NCBI RefSeq assembly: GCF_039555335.1
Contig: NC_092644.1
Span: 50,729,281 to 50,793,280 of the forward strand
Direction: 5' to 3'
DNA length: 64,000 nt
Source: Amphiura filiformis
Lineage: Eukaryota; Echinodermata; Ophiuroidea; Amphilepidida; Amphiuridae
Positions within the stretch are counted from its first letter, which is position 1. The number at the start of each line of letters is the position of its first letter. Below, one piece after another: positions 1-10,190 of this stretch. Both the position numbers and the translations under genes were made by a program. Below the pieces are notes generated by a model. It saw only the letters and a program-made list of their open reading frames with translations, had not been told where the DNA came from and ran no database searches.

Positions 1-1090
1 ACTTCGGTCGTGATCGGACCGTTCATTGCGAAACAAAATATTGCGATGTAGCCTACTGAGAAAGCAACATGATGATTCCTCCTATTCTCCATATGATGAA
101 CGAGTGAGTGGTGAAAACACGAATGAACGATCAAAACAAAGATTAGATGTGAAAATGGATGAAAACCATGATGCAATAATAATAATAGTAAAAGGCACGA
201 AAGTTACATAGGCCTAAGTATTTTATGTCAGTTATGATTATACTAGTATTTTAGTGTCAATTATTTATAAGCCTATATACTATAGCCTGAACATGCAAAC
301 GACTTAACGCCGACCCACTTTCTATGCTTCCAAATCTGGGTGTTTCATATACCTAGATATGGATGACCTGTATAATGTGTGCTCGTTAACGGAAAAGTGT
401 TTTCAATAATTTAATTTACCGGGCACAAATCATTGAGCAGAAACTATAGAGGAAAATAATGAGAGACACAAAAGGCACAAAAGAAACATAGGGCTATGTA
501 TTTTATGTCAATTATAAGCTATTATAGTAAGTATTTTGTATTTATGTATAGGCCTAAGCCTATTATGGCTAGCCTGAGCTGAACATGCAAACGACATAAA
601 TCCGACCCACTTTCTACGCTTCCAAATTTGGGTGTTTAATATGCAAGACCTGTATGTGTGCTCGTGAATAGGAAAAATAACGAGCATGCACAGAAGAAAA
701 GTGTTTTCAATAATTTAATTTATCATGTTTATAGGAGGCACAAATGTGATATCAGCAGAAACTATAGAAGGAAATAATGAGAGACACAAAAAGCACAAAT
801 GAAAAAAAAACACGTAGGCCTAATAAATATTTTTGACAAAGTGCCATTATGTATAGGCCTAGGCCTATATCTGAACATGCAAACGATATAAAGCCGACCT
901 ACTTTCTATGCTTCCAAATCTGGGTTAATATACCTATGTGTGCTCGTGTAGGCCTATATGAAAAATAACTAACTCAGAAAAAACTAGAAAATTGTTTTCA
1001 ATAATTTAATTTATCATGTTTATAGGAGGCACAAATGTGATATTACCAGAAACTAGAAGATAATAATGAGAGAAACAATAAGCACGAATG
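1..1090. repeat. ~293-bp tandem repeat, about 3.5 copies
   Basis: The phrase GAACATGCAAACGA recurs near 289, 580 and 872. It is followed each time by CCGACC-ACTTTCTA-GCTTCCAAAT, then TGTTTTCAATAATTTAATTTA and an AGAGACACAAAA segment. Copies are diverged with small indels. The array may begin before the window. No coding potential is seen. Confidence 0.85.
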
Positions 1091-1892
1091 GAAAATGTCT
1101 ATATGAAACAAGTAATATAGGATTAAGATGACTATTATATTGACCCGTTTAATTAAGGACCAAGAATAGAGAAAATATAGAAAATTAAAACCAGATCTTA
1201 AATCAAGGTGTATGAAATAGATTGGGAAGGCTATGTCTACTATAGGCCTATACATAATTATTATCATGATTATAATAATCATTGTCTGTGCATGTAGCTC
1301 ACTGGTCTATAGGCCCCTATGGATGAAAGAAAAACAAAAATGTGCACGAATTGAGAAAAAACGAGCAAAGAATGAATAGTAAGACTGATAGAATGGACGA
1401 ATGAAATAATTAAATAGGCAAAATTATGGTAAGGCCTATAATAATACGGTAATCGTTAACTTTACATGTAGTCCTACGTGAATGAAAGAAAACTAAACAA
1501 GAATGTGCACGACTATAAGGAAAAAAACAAGCAAAGAATACTAAAGACTGGTTGAATGGATGAAATATTCCCCGTTACCCATCAACGTGCCTGCGGTCGG
1601 GATAATAATAATTATAGCTAAATTAGGCAAATTCTTCAAATGGGTAACACCGTGCATCATGATTATATACGTCTGTCTTTTCTGTGCAGTTGGCACCACT
1701 AATCGTTTTTCTGTTACTAGCAAAGTAGAAAATGACGTCTCTGACGGTCTCTCAACTAAACAGACACAATCTTGCCAAATTTCGTTTCGGCCCAAGTCAA
1801 TATAAAAATATTAGTATGAAATAATAACTAGACTGTAAACGACTGCAAAAAAAGACAAACACGTTATAGCGCCACGGTCATTACCGCGTCCG
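1091..1892. other. Intergenic, nothing recognised
   Basis: AT-rich sequence with several TAGGCCTA motifs and diverged scraps of the preceding repeat. The open frames near 1541-1805 overlap on both strands and look like chance. Confidence 0.4.
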
Positions 1893-1895
1893 TTA

Positions 1896-2117
1896 AGGTC
1901 CGTTCATACTACCACCGCATTTGCGATGCGTTGCTTTGAGATTATGCGATGCAGTGCGTTGTCGCACTGCAAACTACTGCATTGCGATATCGCAATAAAG
2001 TTAAATACATTTTAACTTGGAAATGCGACGAGTTGCATTGAGTTGCGGCAAAAGTAATCGATATATCGGCATCGCAAAGCAACGCATCGCAAATGCGGTG
2101 GTAGTATGAACGGACCT
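1896..2117. mobile_element. TTA-flanked MITE (Harbinger-like)
   Basis: Terminal inverted repeats over 40 bp long begin AGGTCCGTTCATACTACCAC on the left, with the complement at the right end. The element is flanked by TTA at 1893-1895 and 2118-2120, the target duplication expected of PIF/Harbinger elements. It split a local GC-rich repeat (ATAGCGCCACGGTCAT on both sides). Confidence 0.85.
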
Positions 2118-2120
2118 TTA

Positions 2121-3430
2121 GGCCCATAGCGCCACGGTCATCTCCGTTAGGTCATTCTCCACGGCCGTTTGGCCTTTTTTGCACTAACGGACGCGTCCAT
2201 TACAACGGCCGTTACGGGGTTTTGAGTAGGCTAACTTAGATACCTGCAGCTTATGTATTAGCGTAGGCTATGATATAAATCAATAAATATAGGCCGACAT
2301 TTGTATTGACATCATTGAGTTAAAAATCCCGCCTTAAAATTGTTGGCATATTGAGAGGATTAGGACACAGCGTAAGATGTGCCTTGGTGTTTAAATCAAT
2401 CATAATTGGTCCGTGATTGACAGGCAAGTCGCAGAAATTAAGAACAAAATTAGTCATGATAACTGTCAATTACAATTATCAAAATCATATGTAAGAATAC
2501 ATGTACATATAAATGTATTTGAAACATTATAAAAAATACAAAATTATATAATTAAAACAATAGAATTTCAATTAAAGATATATATAATAAGTTATTGTAG
2601 AGAGTTGTAACGCGCATATCAAGCTATATGAGGATGAATAATTATCTGAGATTAATTTTTTTAAATTGTTATAAGATTTATATCTTTGATTATTTTAGAA
2701 CATCACAGTTTAGAATGACCAGAAAACTTTTCTGACAGTTGTTACTATAATAATATTTGGCAAAGAATAACCAAATTAATATTTGATCGAAATCGTATTG
2801 ATACTGGGCTTTAACCAGTTTTGCAAACAAAATCATTGTATTTTTCTTCTTCGCGGCACTGCCTCCCGATATACACCTACGTCGCAAACACAAAACACGG
2901 GCCCGTAATTCTCGGGGTCTTAATCAAATTGAGAGCATACTAGGCCTACTTGTCAAGCAATCGATCGTACATCAGTGTGTAAGGCACGCGGCCGCGGGCC
3001 CAGGGACTTGTCAAGCAAGGTACGCATTTGCTTCGGTGTGTTCTGGCACTTTTGCGTGCTTTGATTGAACACATTCACACCCGGCGTTTTCGTGGAAGTG
3101 GCAGCAACCTATCCGCCGCTAGCACCGCGCGGTGCAAAAAGGGGGCGAAAGTCAGTGCACAGCAAAACAAAACATTTCAAAGCTGCTGCTGGCGTTTTTT
3201 CTTCTCTGATTTAATGCGTTTATAGGACTGCAAGTTTTGAAAGTTTTGAACATCTCAAACTTAAAACTGACTTTGAGTCGGTAAAATAAAAATAGGGGCC
3301 TACACAAAACTCGCAAGAGTTTTTTGTTGTTTTTATTTTCTTTTATACGGTAGGCCTATGTTCTGTTTTGCCATATATTATATAAATTATTATATTTAGC
3401 TATTTGAGCCTACAATGATTTCCTTGACGG
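2121..3430. other. Intergenic, nothing recognised
   Basis: A GC-richer patch at 2960-3180 contains GCGGCCGC and several CpGs amid AT-rich sequence. It could be a small CpG-rich island, but I see no adjoining exon. Confidence 0.3.
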
Positions 3431-3496
3431 AACTGTTATGTTTGATCGTATTGATTCAGTGGCATTGGTCGCATGCGCACTACGGCAACGTTACAC

Positions 3497-3610
3497 AGTG
3501 AGTCAATTGGGGCGAACTGGTCGTGGTATGTACGTGTACGTGTATTGGGGCCCCGGATTGGGGCGAACTGGTCGTGGTATGTATTGTGTATTGGGTGAAC
3601 CTTTTTGGGG
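3497..3610. repeat. Short direct repeats with GGGGCGAACTGGTCGTGGTA
   Basis: The 20-mer occurs at about 3508 and 3559, with a partial GGGGCGAA at 3607. The intervening GTACGTGTACGTGTATTGGG is also partly repeated. Non-coding. Confidence 0.7.
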
Positions 3611-3839
3611 CGAATGTGTTTCGGGGTGAGACGTCTCGCATTCCAGAGAATGTGATAACGAACTGTGTCGAGCGGTGCCTGGTGTTGAGTTTAGGCTGTG
3701 CAATAATTATGAACCCTGGGGGAGGGTAAAATTGGGGTGGGAAGGGGAAAACATTTTAGGCACACATTCATGCATTCATGGGCGCATTTTAAATAAAACG
3801 CTCTAAAAAGGCTTCGGAAAACAGTACGGAAATGCTTTA

Positions 3840-4515
3840 ATATGCAAATGTTCATGCTCGCTGCGCTCGCAACATATATCTAGACCATATAGGCCTAAGG
3901 TTTGCAAATTGGGATTCCAAAAATTTGGCATATGCAAGGGGGGGCAAGCGATATTTTGGCAGGTCGAAGGGGGGGTGATTTTTGGCGGGCCATTTGGAAA
4001 TTTGTGTAAGAGGCTGGGGGTAAGAGGCTTCTGGGTTATTCCAGATTGTCAAACCCATACACAAAGAATAAGGGGCTGTGCAATAATTATGTGTAGGCCC
4101 TACCCTGGGGTGGTGAATTCTCACCTAATGGTCTGCCAAAATTGCTTGCCCCCCTTTTAGCCATGCCAAAAATCTTTCCCCCCTTTTGACGTGCCAAAAA
4201 CCTTTGCCCCCTTTTGATGTGCCAATAAATCTTTCCCCCTCCCCCCTTACACATGCAAGATTTTGAGGAACCCAAATTTAAAACCTTTAATATATACATA
4301 TAGTGCGAGCGCAGCGAGCAGGACATTTTGCACATTTGAACGTGTTCGTAACGTTTTCCTACACCTTTTTAGGGCATAATATAGAAATGGTGCCCAAAAT
4401 ATCTGTGCCAAAAATCACTTGCCCCCCCTTTCGACCTGCCAAAAATCGCTTTACCCCTCTTTCGACCTGCCAAAAATGCTTGCCACCCCTTTTGGCCCCC
4501 CCCAAAAAAATTATG
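3840..4515. repeat. Compound dispersed repeat with GCTCGCTGCGCTCGCA foldback
   Basis: TGCTCGCTGCGCTCGCA at about 3854 is inverted as TGCGAGCGCAGCGAGCA at about 4303. Between and after them are ~30-bp purine/pyrimidine units of the type GCCAAAAATCTTTCCCCCCTT. GGCTGTGCAATAATTATG occurs at about 3694 and 4073. It looks like a degraded inverted-repeat element. Confidence 0.6.
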
Positions 4516-4672
4516 CTATAGGCCTACTGTACCTCTTTCATTGTCATAAAAACATTACATAACGATCTATAATTTTTCTTATTGCACTAATTATCTGTCT
4601 TTGTTGTCGTTCTTTTTTCTTTCTTTATTTCCCTTCTTTTTTATTTTAATACTATTGTTATTTTGAGCTTTT

Positions 4673-4697
4673 GCCAGTTGCTTTTTGAGCAACTGGC
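4673..4697. other. Perfect 10-bp hairpin
   Basis: GCCAGTTGCT and AGCAACTGGC form a perfect 10-bp stem around the 5-base loop TTTTG. It is isolated, with no gene next to it, and could be the core of an old repeat. Confidence 0.6.
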
Positions 4698-5257
4698 ACT
4701 GTTGCAAACAAACAATTATTTTGTGGTGGCTTTATTATTCTTACGTCATTTCATAAATATTCATAAAGGCTGGATGAGCTGGCTAAATCCAGAAATTTCG
4801 ACTTTCCTTCCGCATTGATTTCCGAATTTTTTTCAGTGTGAAAATGGACGCTGTTGAGAAAGTTCCGCGTTTGTCACGCTGACAAAGTGAGTCAGTTTTA
4901 CTGTTAATGCCGCTTTCAGTGGAAGCGTGCCTTTATTTGCCATAAAAGCTTGCTGTGCAAGTTAATATTTACTGGTTAAATTAACCGCAATGATGACGAG
5001 GTAAGTGCCGTGTATGTTTGAAAACATGAAATGTGAACGTCATGAACGTGAATTATGTACATGTAAGCTTACTCACGTACTGCATGACCGGTTGCCATAA
5101 TCATGACAATTCTAATAACAACAAAGTCAATGACACATAGCATGCACATGTGCATGATGATACAATATTGGTCCGCACGTTGTGCATGTATTCAGTTGTT
5201 CGACGTATACCCCCATGCCCTGCACTGGTCTATTAAAGTTCAACTCAAATGGTACCC

Positions 5258-5436
5258 CAGTCAGTGGCGTAGCGTCATAGGGGCACAATCCCCAATCGAT
5301 CTGAAATTTTTCAAAATCCCATAGGAAAATGGCTGAAAAATGGCTTGTGCTCCCCCCCCCCCCCATCAGACCCGGTGCCCCCCAATTATGGTTGTTACCC
5401 CCCCCAATTTGATGACCCACGCTGTGCCACTGACTG
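5258..5436. mobile_element. hAT-type MITE, 179 bp
   Basis: The ends are CAGTCAGTGGCGTAGCGT and the near-complement ACGCTGTGCCACTGACTG. Exact 8-bp target duplications TGGTACCC lie at 5250-5257 and 5437-5444. An 8-bp duplication and CAG...CTG ends are the signature of hAT elements. Too short to encode a transposase. Confidence 0.88.
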
Positions 5437-6269
5437 TGGTACCCCTTAGTTCACCACGTAAACTTGTATGGCTCAAAATTCGGACCGCTCGCCAATAAGT
5501 TTACTGACATAGCGTATTTCCAGGCGGTTGATGTTTTTTTCATACTCACATACAGTCCACAGGTGTTCCAGAGAAAGTCATTAATATATCCTGCTACTTC
5601 ACAAAATAAAACAAATTCTCATTACGGAGAAATTTCAGTGAAAAATACGTGCCCATATGACTCTACGGCACTAGACCAATCGCCATTCTAACTTCCGGTT
5701 TTTGAGAGCAGTTTTGGGACACTTTGACCTCTGACATATATCGGAAAAATTGACGTAATTATTATTAATTTTCTTAATATTGTCATAATGTTGATCATTA
5801 AAAATACTAAATAATTAATTTATACAATACTAATATTTTTTATATTTGTTTTAATTATTGTAAAACATTTTAGATTATATTTTGTATGCATACAAAACCC
5901 AATATTTCTGAATTCAGGTCATCTACGTCCATGACGGCATTGATTGAGGTCAATTTCCATAATTCGGCAAATCGACTTACATAGGATTACACAGAGAGAT
6001 ATTTTGCCAAAATTTGACCATTTCTATTTAGCTTGGCCCTACTTTGTCTGCGCAATACATGTATGAAAAAGGACAGTCTTAAGTAAGTAAATGTACAATG
6101 ATTTTGATGTTTTGATGTTTTGGGAGACTGGGAGGGTTCAGAACCAAAAAAGGATGGAGCCTATTCTTGACTGTGTAATATTCCTTCACCACATTATCGT
6201 AAGGTAAGAGGCTTATACGATGGACAGATAGTATCAGTTTGTGAATGAGGACATCGTATAAGTTCCTTG

Positions 6270-6370
6270 TACTAGGTACCCCTGCTGCATTGGTCAGCTA
6301 AGTTCAACTAAAATGGTACCCCTGCACTGGTCAGCTAAGTTCAACTAAAATGGTAACCCTACACTGGTCG
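6270..6370. repeat. ~39-bp tandem repeat, about 2.5 copies
   Basis: Units of the form CTGGTCAGCTAAGTTCAAC plus TAAAATGGTACCCCTGCA repeat here. A related unit lies at 5218-5260, where the hAT MITE at 5258 inserted. Confidence 0.65.
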
Positions 6371-7551
6371 GTTAAGCACTGATAGGCATGTTCACAAAAT
6401 TTTCAAGTAGGATATTTCACATGGAAATTATTTTGTTTAAAAAGGTGATTATTTAACTTAAAAATGAGGGGTCAACCATGTCTGTAGGTCAAAACTAGCG
6501 AAGTTATGGGCATATGTCTGTTTTTAAAAACTGCACTTTTCTCGACCATCATTCACAATGCCTTACAATGACTTACTGTACAAAAAATGCATGTAATGCA
6601 TCATTTTTACCACGATGATCCATTTTAAACAAAGGCGATTTTATTTTATGAAATCTAACTTTCACTGCATGCTGACTTCTGTATCAAGGATAAAGTACCA
6701 GCACTTTTTAGACTGTGTCGTCAAGTTTCTGGTGTCCAAATTTCAAATTTTTGTATTTCCCTATGGGGATTACACAGTTAAGCCATTGACTATGAGCTAC
6801 TGTGGTCCAAACTTTTTGGATTGAATGTCGCCCTCTATAATAAGCAATGTGGACATGTCTAGCACTGACCTTGAAATGCAATGAACATTTCTGGTCACTT
6901 GACAATGTTTGAGTGGTGAAGAAACACTGCTCCTAAAATGTTGTTTAATAGAAGCAAAAGTAATTGGTATGAAAAACTTTGACAAGAAAACCTTAGAATT
7001 TTGAGCTTAAAAAAAAGATTAGGACCAGTTCCAACCTTTTTTGATGGAAATAAATTTGATTGATTGATTGTGACGTGTCATGTCAAAAGGAGACACTTTT
7101 GGGCAGGATCGTAAATGGAGAAATAGCGAAAAATCTGCCCGGGAATGATTTTTTTCACAATTTGGGTTTGTTGCAAATTTGTGATGTTAATAATGTTAAA
7201 AATATTTTGCTGGAGGACAAACAATGCACTGTGCACTGTACTGAGCAATGGGAGAAATTCAGGTTCATGACAAACTGGCCATGAAAATGTTCAATTATCT
7301 CCACTTTTATATTAATTTTTCATCACAGGATTTGTTCAGAATTATTTCTTTATATTTTCAGCAAAAAAATAAAATTTTAATGATGAAATTGTGTTTCAGA
7401 GACAGATTTTAATGTCTCAGAGCATGACTTTGCATTGAAACAGTGCAGAAAACTGAGCTTGCTTGTCCTCCACCACGCTTGACTGATTTCAGCATAGGTC
7501 ACTTAGTTTGACCTATTGACCTACTGTGCAAGGGCCCTATAGTGACATTTA

Positions 7552-8527
7552 GGGGAGATTGGGGTTAGTTGAAACATTTTTCACAAAATCGTCTTTTTAA
7601 CGCAAAACCGATTACTTTCAAGAAACACTAACCATATCAGTATAAACATATACATACATGCTACAAATACAGCCTTAAACTTTATTGGACCTGCTTATGA
7701 TTATTCATATAATCCAATTTGAAAATTTGAAAAAAGTGTTTCAACTAACCCCACCCCTGGGGTAAGTTGAAACATACGGTGGGGTTAGTTGAAACACGGC
7801 TTGTAAAAATTTCAAAATAATTATTATTGTGTTGTTAGGGTTATACTTCCCTTGAAGGCACCCTTTAACATACAATCAGTGTGAAAAAATGAATAAATAA
7901 ATATGTGGGAGTGCGGGTCAATACTTTGGACACAAAGTGACAAGTGTCACCATGGACCAAAATATGAGAAGCCTAAAATATTATAAAACATACTTTCTGT
8001 GTGCACTTTTTGCTTGTATTATTGCTTTTTAACCATATTAAAGCAATATTGAAGAAATGGTAAACATGTTACAAATTTTTAAAAACTCAAATTTTTAACC
8101 ATATTTTTCTATGCGATTTTCACGCTTCAACTAACCCCACCTCAAAAGTTTCAACTAACCCCGATGCCTACTTTTACATTTCAAAGTTCATTACACAAAA
8201 TAAGAAATACAATAAAACTTTTATTTAACATTATTCTGGGACTTACTACTAGTGCTTATGATACTCAAAAATAATCCCCTGAATCTTTGAACAACATGGA
8301 GATAACGCATCTTTTCTGAGGGGCATAAAATTAGTCAGTAAGTCAAAAAACAGATATTCCTTTCCCAAGCCAACACTGGTGGGGCATCAGTGCTGTTTCT
8401 AATTTGGTGGATGACCCTTACTAATACCTATTACTAGGTGCCAGTATTTTACCAAATTAATTTTTTGTGTCAGAAAAAAATACAATGTTTCAACTTACCC
8501 CACGTTCCAACTAACCCCAATCTCCCC
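7552..8527. mobile_element. Inverted-repeat element with GGGGTTAGTTGAAAC motifs
   Basis: The ends are GGGGAGATTGGGGTTAGTT and its complement, flanked by TA on both sides (7550-7551, 8528-8529). Inside, GGGGTTAGTTGAAAC or its complement recurs near 7563, 7737, 7782, 8127, 8148 and 8488. TA flanks suggest a Tc1/mariner-type target, but the superfamily is uncertain. No transposase frame is visible. Confidence 0.75.
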
Positions 8528-8944
8528 TATGCACTTGAAACAAGAGGTGGGAAGTCCAGAATTGATTGATTGATTGATAGGCAACCCCTCCACCTGTTCA
8601 ACCATTGTAATCCAATCAATAGATTATCTCTACTTATCTAATTGACTAATAAGACCAAATTTAAAGTTATCAAGTGGTCATATCAATCAGATATGTGAAT
8701 AGGGATTACCAGGCTGAGATGTTACTTCGCAGCTAGAATACCGGTATTACTGTATATTCAAAGCTTGAATAGTAAAATAAACTTTATCAAGGATTAAAGG
8801 GGCATTTCGTGATCCACAGCCTCATCCCCCCACTTTTCCCCAAAAAAGTTGAGATTTTTACACCACTGGATACCTCTGGCTATATAATGTTTATGTACCA
8901 AATATTTCTTGCAGATTCGTTTAGTAAAAATATCGCCAAATTTG

Positions 8945-8974
8945 AATTTCGTTCTGGTGCACCAGAACGAAATT
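8945..8974. other. 30-bp perfect palindrome
   Basis: Each half is AATTTCGTTCTGGTG and its exact complement, with no spacer. It sits centrally in a 260-bp dispersed repeat (about 8797-9060) that starts GGGGCATTTCGTGATCC; a related CCTCATCCCCC segment recurs near 61024. Confidence 0.8.
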
Positions 8975-9079
8975 ACAACACATTGTCTATGGAGCAGTGT
9001 AATACACATAATCATGCATAACTCGCAAACGCAAAATCGGAATCCTCCTTTAATATACATGTAGGCCTTGTCTGCATCC

Positions 9080-10180
9080 AGCGTTCGAAATAAGTGGTTG
9101 TCCGGTTGTCCGGGACAACCACAATGAACGTCGGACAACCCAAAATGCTGGCGGCAGTTGTCCGAGGAACAACCATAAAAATGTGTACCAATGTTACAGA
9201 GTAAGCTTACCATAAAATGCATTGCATAAATCTTGAAATGTTCAGAAGAAATCATGACTAAAAATGTTGTTTTCCCATAAATTTGTAGCAAGTATTTTAT
9301 AAACATCATGATAACCTTGGCCTTTACCAGGTGTGCAATATCAAGCGGTACACAAGCTAGCTAGCACATGGCCGGGCCCCTGGTAACCTCATGACCTGAC
9401 CAGAGTGACCTGACCTCTGACACCAGTCTCTGACATCACGGCTTTCAAGACCCCCCTAAAGCTATACCCTGACATGCATAGAAAATTAGAAACCCATAGG
9501 TCCGTATGCACAAAAGAGTTAGACCGGATCTAAAGTTAGACCTGGTTTAAGTGGAATTTAGTTCCAGGAGGAAAGACATTTTCCTTTAAATTTGCTTAAG
9601 TTATTTAGTATTATTTTTGATCTTTGCATTTAAATTCTGAATTTGCTAGCTACTCTAAGAAGGAAACAATAGTAAAGGACCATTCCTGATGGAACTAAAT
9701 TCCACTTAGACCAGGTCTAACTTTAGACTCGGTCTAACTCTTTTGTGCATACGGACCATAGAAACCCAATGAGCTCATGAATAATTAATGAGATACTTTA
9801 TCAATGGAGATGTTCATGTTTACGTCTTTTGACTTCTTGAAAAGAATGAATTCTGCCCGGGGGAATTCTGATGCTTTTAAGCATAAAATCCAGCACAAAT
9901 TTATATGAATTTATTGATGATAAATAAATGATGGACATTAAACCTGTATTTTCTTGGATATATTTGATATTTTATAATAGCAACAAGGTGAGTTTGGGAA
10001 AGGTGTGTGACATGTGAATATTGACGGCAGTGTATGTTTTTTTAAACTTGCAACTTAATTTTTTACGGCACAAAAAGTTCATTATAAATTTCGGACAACC
10101 AAAAATATTTTCGGACAACCAAATATCTTTTTGAGGTTGTCCGGCGGACAACCTCAAAAAAAATTCTTAATTCGAACGCT
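9080..10180. mobile_element. 1.1-kb element with 10-bp target duplication
   Basis: Ends AGCGTTCGAA and TTCGAACGCT are exact complements. GTCTGCATCC is duplicated at 9070-9079 and 10181-10190. The sub-ends are rich in GGTTGTCCGG/CGGACAACC repeats. A 9-11-bp duplication is typical of Mutator-like elements. It hosts another MITE (9499-9757) and encodes no recognisable protein. Confidence 0.85.
9499..9757. mobile_element. MITE nested in the 9080-10180 element
   Basis: About 67-bp inverted repeats start GGTCCGTATGCACAAAAGAG. The element is flanked by ATA on both sides (9496-9498, 9758-9760). A single arm of the same family lies at 47075-47148. It must be younger than its host element. Confidence 0.85.
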
Positions 10181-10190
10181 GTCTGCATCC

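Noticed and set aside
8794-9309. 171-codon minus-strand open frame
   Set aside because: It spans the boundary and target duplication of the 9080-10180 element and the 30-bp palindrome, has Cys-rich random composition and no family match.
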